In this document: positions 1 through 13,120 of the stretch, piece after piece | Position numbering within the stretch: the stretch's first letter is position 1 | Layout of the letters: every line of letters begins with the position of its first letter | DNA from: Protula sp. h YS-2021 | Lineage: Eukaryota > Annelida > Polychaeta > Sabellida > Serpulidae | Assembly (NCBI GenBank): GCA_949752745.1 | Contig: OX457032.1 | Location: 12,597,543 to 12,661,542 of the forward strand | Reading direction: 5' to 3' | Length of the DNA: 64,000 bases | Made by a program: the position numbers and the translations under genes | The notes under the pieces: generated by a model | What the model was told of the DNA's origin: nothing | Database searches by the model: none | Seen by the model: the letters and a program-made list of their open reading frames with translations, nothing else

Positions 1-3000
1 CTATTGATGGTCGTGTTTAACTGATGGGGCGCCTGTGGGGAACATGTGGGCTACGCACGCTGCTCTAGTTGATTTTTAAAATATGACTACCACTTTTAAT
101 TAAAATGCAATCCTTTTCATATTTGATTCATTAGATCTCGGCTGGTTACAGTATCCCTGGACATTCTTGATTCTTTGTTTTAAATATCGCGACGCTAGAG
201 CACAACACTACCGCCACCTAAGGAGTGGGAAATTGATAGGACTACATGAACCAGGATAAGTTATTAATTTCTTTTAGATATTGCTTCGTACGATATATCA
301 CGGGTAGCATGTGTTATCCGGGAAGACTGGATAACTCGTATTCATGTGGTTTTATAATTCCCTTGAAAGAACCTGATTTTCCAGGATTCTGTATACCTTT
401 TCTACGGAGAGGGACCACATCACCACCATGTATGGATAGGGAAAGCTTGCAGCCACTCATGGAGAGGACTGCATCAGCGAAGATAAGTTATCAATTTCTT
501 CTACATTTTGTTCCGTACGAAATATCAAGGGTACCATTTGTTTTCCGGTTGCATTATAGATAACTCGTTTATTTTGTCCAGTTTCATTATCTGCTTTAAA
601 GTAATTGGTTATTCGCTTATTCTACATGCCTTTTCTACATGGGTTTTTCCTTCTGTTTCAGATGCCGGATCGCCAGCCACGGAGAGAGAACACACCGCCA
701 CCAACCACATGTGTGCGCATGTGAAGTATTACTGAAAATGCTCTTCTCCCTCAGTTTCGATCAAATTTCTTTCATAGGTTGTGCGAATGCTCTCTAATTG
801 GACCTTTCTTCTTAGATAAGCCGACTTTTTTTAAGGCATTCTCTTGAAAAATTTCTTTTTTTTTCGGCAATCTACCAAAAACTGACTAAATGGGGCCCTT
901 CAAAATTTGTTGTTTGTGAATTTTGCGGATTTTTTTGGCAGTGCGCAAAAAATGGACCAATTGACGATTCTTCAAAAATATCGTGCAAATGTTCTGTAGA
1001 TAGGCCTCTTTTTTAGACCTTCCGGATTCTTCGAGCTGGTCTCATCACATCAATGGAGGGGCATCCATCGTCTGTATATACGTGTGTATGTATGTAGGTA
1101 TATAAACCTTTATTCTGAATGCCTCCTTCACTTTATATCAGATTACTTTCAAAGTCTGTACGAATATTCTCTGGGTAGGCCGTGAAAAATTACTTTTTTT
1201 TTGGCCAAATCGATGTAACTGAAATTTTCTGGTTAAGCAAATCTTTCTTTTCTCACAATTTTGCTACATCATTCCCTCTTAAAACATGATTTTTTTGGCG
1301 ATCTGCAAAAAATTGACCCAATAGCATGTCTTCAAAATTTCGTCTTTTTCCGTATTTTAAATCTTTAAGTCTTTTTATTTTCCAAAATTCATTTATGCTG
1401 CAGTTTCAATTTATTCGAAATTATAGAATATTGCTTTTCATGTAATGGTTTCTGTAAAAATCACTTTTTTGGACGAACCTCAAAAACATGTCCTCGTGTT
1501 GCCGTATGAAGGTTTTAAGGATCGTTTTTTCGAAATAGTTGAAATTGCTTCCATTGTTAGACGTAGTCCAGCGCTAGGGCTTCGTTGAAATTTGCTGAGA
1601 TCTGCCAGAGATTAGTCAAATGGCGGCCTTTGAAAAATTTTGAAGTAACCGGTTTTTAAAATATGACCATCTCTATGGTGGTAATACAATTCTATTCATA
1701 TTTGAAAAACTAGATTTCGGCTGGTCACAGAGTCCCTGGACATTCTTCTTTCTGTTTCAGATGCAGGAATGCCAGCCACGGAGGACAACACTACAGCCAT
1801 GTACGGAGAGAGAAAGGCTGCAGCCAACCACGGAGAGGACTACATGAACGTAGATAAGTTATTGATGTGTTTTACATTTTGCTCCGTACGAAATATCACG
1901 TGTACCATGTGTTTTCGGGCGCACTATGGATAACTCGTGTATTTTGTGCGCTTTTAATTTGTAAAAAACATAGTTTTTCGCTTATTTTATATGCCTTGAC
2001 TACATGGCTTTTTCTTTCTGTTCCATATGCCGAGACACCAGCAAGAGAGAGGAACGTCTCTAGCCACGGAGAGGGAAAATACCGCCGCCAGTTACGTGTG
2101 TACGTATGTAAATTTTTACTGAAAATGTTTCTTCTCCCTCAGTTTTGATCGATTTCCTTTCATATTTTGTACGAATGTTCTCTAGATAGGCCTATCCTAC
2201 GTTCTAGACCAGCCGACTTGCTCTGGCTGGTCTCACCAGCAGAGGGTAATCCGTCGTATGTGTGTAGTTTGTATGTGTGTACATATGTACACATGTGAAC
2301 TTTTCTTAAAAGGCTTGTTCTTCGGCTTTAATCGGATTCCTTTCCAATTTTGTACTAATGTTTTCTAAGTAGGCCTGAAAAGAAGGGCTTCTTTTGGCAA
2401 CCTCCCAAAAATTGACTAAATCGGGGCGTTTAAAATTGTTCTCGAACTTTTAACATTCTCTCACAATTTTGTTAGTGATTCTCTTGAAAAAGGACTATTT
2501 TGTGGCGATCCGCACAATTTAGACCAAATAGCGAGTCTTCGAAAATTACGGTTTTGTTGAGATTTTTTGAGATCTGCCAGAGGTTTGTCAAATGCCGGCT
2601 TTGAACAATTTTCAGTAACCGGTTTTTCAAATATGACCCCCATTTTTTGGCCACAATACAAGCCTATTGATACTTGATTAACTAGATAGAAGTTCTGCAA
2701 GTAATTTTTGTGAGATTGCCGTCATTGTTAGGCGTAGTCCAGCTTTAGTGTCTTGTTGAAATTTACTGAGATCTGCTAGAGGTTTGTCAAATGCCGGGTT
2801 GCAACACTTCAGTAACCGGTTTTTCAAATATGATGACCTTTTTTGGCCCCAATACAAGCCTATTGATACTTGATTAACTAGTTCTCGGCTGGTCACGAGA
2901 TCAACTTTTTCGAAATCAAACTTCTGGAAGTAATTTTTGTGAGATTGCTTTCATTGTTATTCGTAGTTCAGATTTACGGCTTTATTGAAGTTTAGTTAGA

Positions 3001-6000
3001 TCTTTCAGAGGTTTGTCAAATGCCGGGTTTAAAAAATTTTCAGTGACCGGTTTTTCGAATATGACCACTTTTGGCCACAATGCAAGACTATTGGTACTTG
3101 ATTAACTAGATCTTGGCTGGTCACAGTGCATCTGGTCATTTTTGTTTCTTTCTGTTTCAGATATCGAGACGCCAGGTACAGAGAAGGACAACACTACCAC
3201 CACCTACGGAGAGGGAAAGGCTGCAGGCAACCACGGAGAGGACTACATGAACGAAGATATGTTAATTTGTTTTGCATTTTGCTCCGCACGAAATATCACG
3301 GGTACCATGTGTTTCCGGGCGCACTATGGATAAATCGTGTATTTTGTGCGGTTTTATATTTTCTTTCAAATATATGGTTTTCGCTTATTCTACATGCCTT
3401 GACTACATGGCTTTTCTTTCTGTTCCAGATGTTGAGACACCAGCCAACAGAGGAACATCTCTAGGCATGGAGGTTGTATTCACCGCCTTCCAACCACGTG
3501 TGTACGTATGTAAATTTTTACTGAAAATGCTTCTTCTCCCTCAGTTTTGATTGATTTCCTTTCATATCTTGTACGAATGTTCTCTAGATAGGCCTCTCTT
3601 GCATTTTAGACAACTCCACTTCCTTCGGCTGGTCACACCAGTAGAGGATAATACGTCGTATGTGTGTAGTATGTACGTGTGTACATGTGTACGTATGTGA
3701 ACTTTTCTTGAAAAGCTTGTTCTTTAGCTTTAATCGGATTCTTTTCCAATTTTGTACTTTATTTGCGACCTGCCAAATATTGACCACATTGGGACGTTTA
3801 AAATTGTTCTTGAATTTTTGAAATGCTTCTTCTCTTACAATTTAGTTAGATGATGCTCTTGAAAAATGAATATTTTGTGGCGATCCGCAAATTTCGAGTG
3901 TTCGGAAATTGGTCTGTTGATCGTTTTTTAAATCTTTTTATTTTTCCAAATGCATTGCCTGCTGCAGTTTCAATTTATTTATTCGAAAAATTAGAATATT
4001 TCTCTTAATGTAAAATTTTCTGTAAAAATTACTTTTTTGGGCGAACCTCAAAAAAATGTCCTCGTGGCGCTGTTTGAAAGTTTTAGGGATCAAGGTTTTT
4101 CGAAATAGAACTTCTGCAAGTAATTTTTGTGAGATTGCTTTCATTGTTAGGCGTAGTTCAGATTTACGGCATTATTGAAATTTAGTGAGATCTGCCAGAG
4201 GTTTGTCAAATGCCGGGTTTGAACAAGTTTCAGTAACCGGTTTTTCAAATATGACCACCATTTTTTGGGCATAATATTAATACTTGATTAACTAGATCTC
4301 GGTTGGTCACAGTGCACCAGGTCATTCTTGTTTCTTTTTGTTTCAAATATAGGGTCGCCATTCACGGAGAAGGACAACACTACCACCACCTTCGGAGAGA
4401 GAAAGGTTGCAGCCAACCATCGAGAGGACTACATGAACGAAGATAAGTTATTAATTTGTTTTACATTTTGCTTCGTACGAAATGTCACGGGTACCATGTA
4501 TTTCCGGGCGCACTATGGATAACTCGTGTATTTTGTGCGGTTTTATTTTTTCTTTAAAACATATGGTTTTTCGCTTATTCTACATGCCTTGACTACATGG
4601 CTTTTTCTTTCTGTTCCAGAAGCCCAGATGCCAGCCAGAGAGGGTAACATGTCTAGCCACTTAGAGGGAAATCGCCGCCGCCAACCACGTGTGTACGTAT
4701 GTAAATTTTTGCTGAAAATGCTTCTTCTCTCTTAGTTTTAATTAATTTCCTTTCATATTTTGTACGAGTGTTCTCCAGGTAGACATTTCTAACGTTTCAG
4801 AGCACTCTACTTGCTCTGGCTGGTCTCACCAGTAGAGGTTAATCCATCGTATGTGTGTAGTATGTACGTGTGTACATATGTATGTATGTGAACTTTTCTT
4901 AAAATGCTTGTTCTTCAGCTTTAATCGGATTCCTTTCCAATTTTGTACGAATGTTTTCTAAGTAGACCTGTCTTGAAAAGAAGTACTTTTTGGTGACCTG
5001 CCAAAAATTGACCACATGAGGACGTTTAAAATTGTTCTCGAATTTTAAAAATGTTTCCTCTCTCACCGTTTTGTTAATTGATTCTGTTGAAAAATGATTT
5101 TTTTTGTGACGATCCGCAAAAATTTGACCAAATGGCGAGTCTTCGAAAATTGGTCTGTTGATCGTATTTTAAGTCTTTTATTTTTCAAGATGCATTGCCT
5201 GCTGCAGTTTAAATTTGTTTATTCCAGTTATTAGAATATTGCTCTTTATGTAGTGTTTTCTGTAAAATTACTTTTTTGGTTTTTTCACGAACCTCGAAAA
5301 ATGTCCTCGTGCCGCCTTTTGAAAGTTTCAGGGATCAAGCCTTTTCGAAATAGAACTTCTGCAAGTAATTTATGTGAGATTGCTTTCATTGTTAGGCGTA
5401 GTCCAGCTTTATTGTCTGGTTGAAATTTACTGAGATCTGCTAGAGGTTTGTCAAATGCCGGGTTTCAACACTTCAGTAACCGATTTTTCAAATATGATGA
5501 CCTTTTTTGGCCCCAATACAAGCCTATTGATACTTGATTAACTAGATCTCGGCTGGTCACAGTGCACCTGGTTATTCTTGTTTCTTTCTGTTTCAGATAT
5601 CGGGACGCCAGGCACGGAGAAGGACAACACTACCGCCATCTACGGAGAGAGAAAAATTGCAGCCAACCATGGAGAGGACTACATGAACGAAGATAAGTTA
5701 TTAATTTGTTTTATATTTTGCTTCGTACGAAATATCACGGGTACCATGTGTTTCCGGGGGGCACTATGGATAACTCGTGTATTTTGTACAGTTTTTTTTC
5801 TTTCAAACATATGGTTCTTCGCTTATCTACATGCCTTGACTGCATAGCTTTTTCTTTCTGTTCCCGATGTCGAGACGCCAGCCAAAGAGAGGAACATCTC
5901 TAGGCACGGAGGTTGTATTCGCTGCCTTCCAACCACGCGTGCACGTATGTAAATTTTTACTGAAAATGCTTCTTCTCCCTCAGTTTTGATTGATTTCCTT

Positions 6001-9000
6001 TCATATCTTGTACGAATGTTCTCTAGGTAGACATTTCTAACGTTTCAGAGCACTCTACTTGCTCTGGTTGGTCTCACCAGTAGAGGTTAATCCATCGTAT
6101 GTGTGTAGTATGTACGTGTGTACATATGTACGTATGTGAACTTTTCTTAAAATGCTTGTTCTTTAGCTTTAATCGGATTTCTTTCCAATTTTGTACGAAT
6201 GTTTTCTAAGTAGACATGTCTTGAGAAGAAGTTCTTTTTGGCGACCTGCCAAAAATTGACCACATGGGGACGTTTAAAATTGTTCTCGAATTTTTAAAAT
6301 GCTTCTTCTTTCACAATTGTATTAGGTGATTCTCTTAAGAAATGACTATTTTGTGGCGATCCACAAAAATTTGAAGAAATGGCGAGTGTTCCGAAATTGG
6401 TCTGTTGTTCGTATTTTAATATTCCAAATGCATTGCCTGCTGCAGTTTGAATTTATTTATTCGAAAAATTAGAATATTTCTCTTTATGTAATGTTTTCTG
6501 TGATAATTACTTTTTTGGACGAACCTCAAAAAATGTCCTTGTGGCGCTGTTTGAAAGTTTAAGGGATCAAGTTTTTCGAAATAAAACTTCTAGAATTAAT
6601 TTTTGTGAGATTGCTTTCATTGTTATTCGTAGTTCAGATTTACGGCTTTATTGAAATTTAGTTAGATCTTTCAGAGGTTTGTCAAATGCCGGGTTTAAAC
6701 AATTTTAAGTAACCGGTTTTTCGAATATGACCATATTTTTAATACAATGCAAGACTATTGATACTTGATTTACTAGATCTCGGCTGGTCACAGTGCATCT
6801 GATCATTCTTTTTTCTTTCTGTTTCAGATATCGGGACGCCATTCACGGAGAAGGACAACACTACCACCACCTACGGAGAGAGAAAGGCTGCAGCCAACCA
6901 TGGAGAGGACTACGTTAACGAAGATAAGTTATTAATTTGTTTTACATTTAGCTCCGTACGAAATATCACGGGTACCATGTGTTTCCGGGCGCACTATGGA
7001 TAACTCGTGTATTTTGTGCAGTTTTATGTTTTTCTTTAAAACATATGGTTTTTCGCTTAATCTACATGCCTTGACTACATGGCTTTTCTTTCTGTTCCAG
7101 GTGTGGAGACGCCAGCCAACAGAGGAACATCTCTAGGCATGGAGGTTGTATTCACCGCCTTCCAACCATGTGTGTACGTATGTAAATTTTTACTGAAAAC
7201 GCTTCTTCTCCCTCAGTTTTGATTGATTTCCTTTCATATCTTGTACGAATGTTCTCTAGATAGGCCTCTCTTGCATTTTAGACCACTCCACTTGCTCTGG
7301 CTGGTCACACCAGTAGAGAATAATACGTCGTATGTGTGTAGTATGTACGTGTGTGCATATGTACGTATGTGGACTTTTATTGAAATGCTTGTTCTTTAGC
7401 TTTAATCGGATTTCTTTCCAATGTTGTTTTCTACGTAGACATGTCTTGAGAAGAAGTCCTTTTTGGCGACTTGCCAAAAATTGACCACATGGGGACGTTT
7501 AAAATTGTTCTCGAATTTTTAAAATGCTTCTTCTTTCACAATTTTATTAGGTGATTCTCTTGAGAAATGACTATTTTGTGGCGATCCACAAAATTTCGAG
7601 TGTTCGGAAATTGATCTGTTGATCGTTTTTTAAATCTTTTTATTTTTCCAAATGCATTGCCTGCTGTAATTTCAATTTATTTATTCGAAAAATTAGAATA
7701 TTGCTCTTCATGTAAAATTTTCTGTAAAAATTACTTTTTTGGACGAACCTCAAAAAATGTCCTCGTGGCGCTGTTTGAAAGTTTTAGGGATCGAGTTTTT
7801 TTCGAAATAGAATTCTGGAAGTAATTTTTGTGAGATTGCTTTCGTTGTTAGGCGTAGTTCAGATTTACGGCATTATTGAAATTTAGTGATATCTGCCAGA
7901 GGTTTGTCAAATGCCGGGTTTGAACAATTTTCAGTAACCGGTTTTTCAAATATGACCACCATTTTTTGGCCACAATATTAATACTTGATTAACTAGATCT
8001 CGGTTGGTCACAGTGCACCAGGTCATTCTTGTTTCTTTTTGTTTCAAATATCGGGACGCCATTCACGGAGAAGGACAACACTACCACCACCTGCAGAGAG
8101 AGAAAGGTTGTAGCCAACCATCGAGAGGACTCATGAACGAAGATAAGTTATTCATTTGTTTTACATTTTGCTTCGTACGAAATGTCACGGGCACCATGTG
8201 TTTCCGGGCGCACTATGGATAACTCGTGTATTTTGTGCGGTTTTATTTTTTCTTTCAAACATATAGTTTTTCGCTTATTCTACATGCCTTGACTACGTGG
8301 CTTTTTCTTTCTGTTCCAGATGCCCAGACGCCAGCCAGAGAGGGTAACATGTCCAGCCACTTAGAGGAAAATCGCCGCCGCCAACCACGTGTGTACGTAT
8401 GTAAATTTTTACTGAAAATGCTTCTTCTCTCTTAGTTTTAATTGATTTCCTTTCATATCTTTTACGAATGTTCTCTAGGTAGACATTTCTAACGTTTCAG
8501 AGCACTCTACTTGCTCTGGTTGGTCTCACCAGTAGAGGTTAATCCATCGTATGTGTGTAGTATGTACGTGTGTACATATGTATGTATGTGAACTTTTCTT
8601 AAAATGCTTGTTCTTCAGCTTTAATCGGATTCCTTTCCAATTTTGTACGAATGTTTTCTAAGTAGGCCTGTCTTGAAAAGAAGTACCTTTTGGTGACCTG
8701 CCAAAAATGACCACATGAGGACGTTTAAAATTGTTCTCGAATTTTAAAAATGTTTCCTCTCTCACCGTTTTGTTAATTGATTCTCTTGAAAATGACTATT
8801 TTGTGGCGATCCGCAAAAATTTGACTAAATGGCGAGTCTTCGAAAGTTGGTCTGTTGATCGTATTTTAAGTCTTTTATTTTTCAAGATGCATTGCCTGCT
8901 GCAGTTTAAATTTGTTTATTCCAGTTATTAGAATATTGCTCTTTATGTAGTGTTTTCTGTAAAATTACTTTTTTGGTTTTTTCACGAACCTCGAAAAATG

Positions 9001-11198
9001 TCCTCGTGCCGCCTTTTGAAAGTTTCAGGGATCAAGCCTTTTCGAAATAGAACTTCTGCAAGTAATTTATGTGAGATTGCTTTCATTGTTAGGCGTAGTC
9101 CAGCTTTAGTGTCTGGTTGAAATTTACTGAGATCTGCTAGAGGTTTGTCAAATGCCGGGTTTCAACACTTCAGTAACCGATTTTTCAAATATGATGACCT
9201 TTTTTGGCCCCAATACAAGCCTATTGATACTTGATTAACTAGATCTCGGCTGGTCACAGTGCACCTGGTTATTCTTGTTTCTTTCTGTTTCAGATATCGG
9301 GACGCCAGGCACGGAGAAGGACAACACTACCGCCATCTACGGAGAGCGAAAAATTGCAGTCAACTATGGAGAGGACTACATGAACGAAGATAAGTTATTG
9401 ATTTGTTTTACATTTTGCTTCGTACGAAATATCACGGGTACCATGTGTTTCCGGGGGCACTATGGATAACTCGTGTATTTTGTGCAGTTTTTTTTTCTTT
9501 CAAACATATGGTTCTTCGCTTATCTACACGCCTTGACTGCATGGCTTTTTCTTTCTGTTCCAGATGTCGAGACGCCAGCCAAAGAGAGGAACATCTCTAG
9601 CCACGGAGGTTGTATTCGCTGCCTTCCAACCACGCGTGCACGTATGTAAATTTTTACTGAAAATGCTTCTTCTCCCTCAGTTTTGATTGATTTCCTTTCA
9701 TATCTTGTACGAATGTTCTCCAGGTAGACATTTCTAACGTTTCAGAGCACTCTACTTGCTCTGGTTGATCTCACCAGTAGAGGTTAATCCATCGTATGTG
9801 TGTAGTATGTACTTGTGTACATATGTACGTATGTGAACTTTTCTTAAAATGCTTGTTCTTTAGCTTTAATCGGATTTCTTTCCAATTTTGTACGAATGTT
9901 TTCTAAGTAGACCTGTCTTGAAAATAAATACTTTTTGGTGACCTGCCAAAAATGACCACATGAGGACGTTTAAAATTGTTCTCGAATTTTAAAAATGTTT
10001 CCTCTCTCACCATTTTGTTAATTGATTCTCTTGAAAATGACTATTTTGTGGCGATCCGCAAAAATTTGACTAAATGGCGAGTCTTCGAAAATTGGTCTGT
10101 TGATCGTATTTTAATATTCCAAATGCATTGCCTGCTGCAGTTTGAATTTATTTATTCGAAAAATTAGAATATTTCTCTTTATGTAATGTTTTCTGTGATA
10201 ATTACTTTTTTAGACGAACCTCAAAAAATGTCCTCGTGGCACTGTTTGAAAGTTTTAGGGATAAAGTTTTTCGAAATAGAACTTCTGTACTTAATTTTTG
10301 TGAGATTGCTTTCATTGTTAGGCGTAGTCCAGCTTAAGGGTTTTGTTGAAATTTACTGAGATCTGCCAGAGGTTTGTCAAATGCCGGGTTTGAACAATTT
10401 TCAGTAACCGCTTTTTCAAATAATATGACTGTTTTTTGGCCACAATACAAGCCTATTAATTCTTGATTAACTATATCTCGGCTGGTCACAGTGCACCTGG
10501 TCATTCTTGTTTCTTTCTGTTTTATATATCGGGACGCCAGGCACGGAGAAGGACAACACTACCACCACCTACGGAGAAAGAAAGGCTGCAGCCAACCACC
10601 GAGAGGACTACATGATCGAAGATAAGTTATTAATTTGTTTTACATTTTGCTACGAAATATCACGGGTACCATGTGATTCCGGGCACACTATGGATAACTC
10701 GTGTATTTTGTGCGGTTTTATTTTTTCTTTAAAACATATATTTCTTCGCTTATTCTACATTGCTTGTCTACATGGGTTTTTCTTTCTGTTCCAGTTGCCG
10801 AGACGCCAGCCACAGAGAGGAGCAACGTTTTCCTCCACGGAGAGGGAAAACGCCGCTGTCTGACACTTGTGTACGTATGTAAATTGTTACTGAAAATCTT
10901 TTTTCTCCCTCAGTTTTGATTCATTTGCTTAAAATTTTTTACAAATGTTCTTTGGATAGGCTTCTCTTACGTTTTAGACCAGCCAACTTGTCCTGGGCAT
11001 CCATCGTATGTATGTAGTATGTATGTGTGTACATATGTACATGTGTAAACTTTTCTTAAAATGCTCTTCCGTTTTGATCTTATTCCTTTCAGTTTCTTAC
11101 GAATGTTCTCTCTAACTAGGCTTGTCTTGAATAGAAGTGCTTATTTTGGCGACCTGCCAAAAATTAACCGAATGGGGGCATTTAAATTTTGCTAAAGT
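1..11198 (+). repeat. Tandem array of ~1.25-kb units
   Basis: A long unit recurs head to tail. The landmark gatctcggctggtcacag (or close variants) occurs near 135, 1718, 3108, 4290, 5545, 6777, 7997, 9241 and 10471, so spacing falls from about 1.58 kb to a regular 1.22-1.25 kb. The first two units are the most diverged and the central ones the most alike, as expected where unequal crossing-over homogenises the middle of an array. Each unit contains two exon-like cassettes, a GTAC/GTATG-rich stretch, and modules related to the ~150-bp satellites found elsewhere in the window. A further unit lies at 23246-24360. All short ORFs here repeat from unit to unit with shifting ends, so I call no individual gene. 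Confidence 0.9.
9294..9641 (+). other. Representative exon-like cassette pair (A and B) of the array
   Basis: Cassette A starts after tttctttctgtttcag (AG ends at 9293) and runs to about 9388. Cassette B starts after tttttctttctgttccag (AG ends at 9563) and runs to 9641, where GTATGT follows. A and B share a related core (cgggacgccaggcacggag / cgagacgccagccaaagag), so they look like duplicated exons. Both stay open in one frame and encode polar, Thr/Glu/Arg-rich peptides of about 26-35 residues. Intact AG acceptors also precede A near 1760, 3160, 5596 and 6827, and B near 661, 3428, 4619, 7100, 8319 and 10794. Several copies have lost the AG. The A cassettes end at a conserved GAAGATAAGT rather than a GT donor. 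They may be real exons of a repeat protein or a decayed exon array; the sequence alone does not decide. Confidence 0.4.
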
Positions 11199-12675
11199 TT
11201 AATCTGGGGTGGGTGAGCAAATTGTCGGTGAAGTTTCAACAGAGCATTTCGCAAATCTAAAGTATTGAGTTCGTGTAACTTTACTGCGCACACATGCTCC
11301 ACCGCAATAAAAGTTGCATTGTCAATGGACAATAGTGCCCAGATGATGTGTAATTCAAAGCAATTTTCTCCCCCAAAATTTCTGCTGTATCGTTTTCCAG
11401 GTCCAGTTTTATTCTAGCTCGCTTCATGGAATCGATAGACAGTAATAGAGGTATATCCGAATCGACTACGTCAGTGTGTATCGTGACCGATTTTCCCGCT
11501 AGATTAGCAGGGATTTCGCATGATGATAATGACTGAAGCTTTTCACCCCCTCCAAATTTAAAAACTTTGAAACCAGGTTTTTCAACTAATTTAGCTCTTT
11601 CTTCATCACTAAGTGTGTCTTTAAATCCCTTATACCAGTTAATACCACACACTGTACTTGTACATACACTGTCCAAAACAGCACAGTTTCTTGCCTCACT
11701 CCCTAACGTAGCCATATCACGCTTATTGAAGCCTGTGAAGAGCACAACAGTTTCTTGAAAACTGTCAACTATATTCACTTCACCCATATTTTCCCAACTG
11801 TAAGGACATTTATCCATTATATGTCTGTAAGAACCGCACGCTAAACATGTCAAAGCAGTACCATCAGGGCCGGGAGGGGGGGGGGAGTTAATTGGGCGTG
11901 TTCTGTTAGCGTTGCTATGGGGTTGTTGTCCCTGGTAACCACCGCGATAATTGTTGCTAGTGTTTCGAAACCCCCTCCAAAATCCACGGCCACTTGAGAA
12001 ACGTCCCCCGCGCCCCCTACTCACAGATCTATATTGTCGTCAAGAAGATCCAACATTGAACTTTGTGGCGTACACTTCTTCTTCTTCTTCATTAATGAAG
12101 GCCGCATCATTTTCAATCTTTATAGCTGGTCCAGCTTTGTCACCACCAAAATGTTCTTCACAACCAGTATCCTTGCTTTTGATTTTTTTAGCGATTTTTT
12201 GGCTTGTTCGTACATTTGTTCCGGATTACCATAGTCAATACCTGTGATGACAAGCATTTTTCCGCCTTTGAAAGCTAACATTGACGATGGTAATGTCATG
12301 TTTCTCTTCTCGATTTTGCGATATTTTTTATCAAAAAGGGATATATATTCCGAAATGGATTGTCCCTTTTGACGAGAGAAGTCTTCAAAATCCTCGAATT
12401 TCTCAAGAGAATCTGCCAAATCATCCTTTCCGAGATGCTTATCTAAGAAAGTTACTAATATTTCAAAGCCGTTCTCTTTTTTTAAATCGTTAAGTTCCAG
12501 TTCATCAAAAACTTTTTCACGAATGCACTCGGATTCGGGGAGGGAAAGTGCTACCGCGATTCCTTGTTTTTGCTTTTCCAAGATCTGTAATTTCACGCCA
12601 CGCCAGAAGTTCCTGTTTATACATTTCGTATGATTTAGTTTTTGAGAAAAGCGGAGGAGCTATCTTCATCGCCAT
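11199..12675 (-). pseudogene. Broken gag-protease of the copia remnant
   Basis: The likely start is the ATG at 12675. The N-terminal gag part is in one frame, then shifts near 12590 into the frame that is open to about 12200 (LSLPESE, DSLEKFEDFEDF). It shifts again into the frame open from 12024 to 11281. That last frame has an Arg/Gly-rich stretch, a CCHC-like knuckle (CLACGSYRHIMDKC) and a retropepsin-like site in which the expected D-S/T-G reads DSV (AVLDSVCTSTVCG), a probable catalytic loss. Downstream is the LLLSIDSM...TSSGHYCPL block typical of these proteases. Gag would form the particle and PR would mature it. With two or more frameshifts and a damaged active site, this copy is inactive. 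Confidence 0.75.
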
Positions 12676-12890
12676 AGTTGCAGTCGATATCACTGATATT
12701 GTTAATATGAAAAATCCGTACTTCATCACCTAAAGAAGATTGAATGTATCTCCACAAGATTAAATGCCATAATCCGTCCGATCACGTTTTCCAGAACTGT
12801 CCACTCTTGTGTCCATTTCGTAAAGTTCACATTTTTATGACAATTCTATTTTCTCTAAATCACACACTTTTGATTTCACTGTAATATCAA

Positions 12891-13120
12891 CCACGCTCTG
12901 CTACCATTTGTGAATCCAGGTTTCACACAATAACACTCGATAATTATTTAAACATATATTTACAAAACTTGTTTATTCATTCTAATTCACTCGAATTGAA
13001 ACCCTACTTCCCGTGCCTAGATACGTGATGTCACAAGTGACAGTGACATCACTATCAGTCATTGATGTCAATTAATTACTAATTAATTAAGAATCCATAA
13101 TGTTCTGAACGTAAATTTCA
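12891..13120 (-). repeat. Putative 5' LTR and tRNA-iMet primer-binding site
   Basis: On the minus strand the segment 12906-12891 reads TGGTAGCAGAGCGTGG. Its first 11 bases are complementary to the 3' end of metazoan initiator-Met tRNA, the usual copia primer. Just outside it is a sequence that starts TG on the plus strand at 12909 and carries a minus-strand polyadenylation-like AATAAAC near 12978-12984. The outer LTR edge (about 13120) is a guess because no second LTR is present. A CRE-like symmetric block (gtgatgtcac ... gtgacatcac) lies near 13027-13053. Confidence 0.5.

Larger units (their letters stand above)
11199..13120 (-). mobile_element. Ty1/copia-type LTR retrotransposon remnant
   Basis: Read on the minus strand: a putative 5' LTR (about 13120-12909), a primer-binding site complementary to initiator-Met tRNA (12906-12891), gag, zinc knuckle, aspartic protease, and the start of a gag-pre-integrase-like segment (a peptide like LHRQFAHPP near 11215). 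The sequence stops at about 11199, so integrase, reverse transcriptase, RNase H and the 3' LTR are missing. The order PR followed by gag-pre-integrase is the copia order. The fragment lies between the 1.25-kb array and the ~150-bp satellite, so it probably inserted into repeats and was then truncated. Confidence 0.75.
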
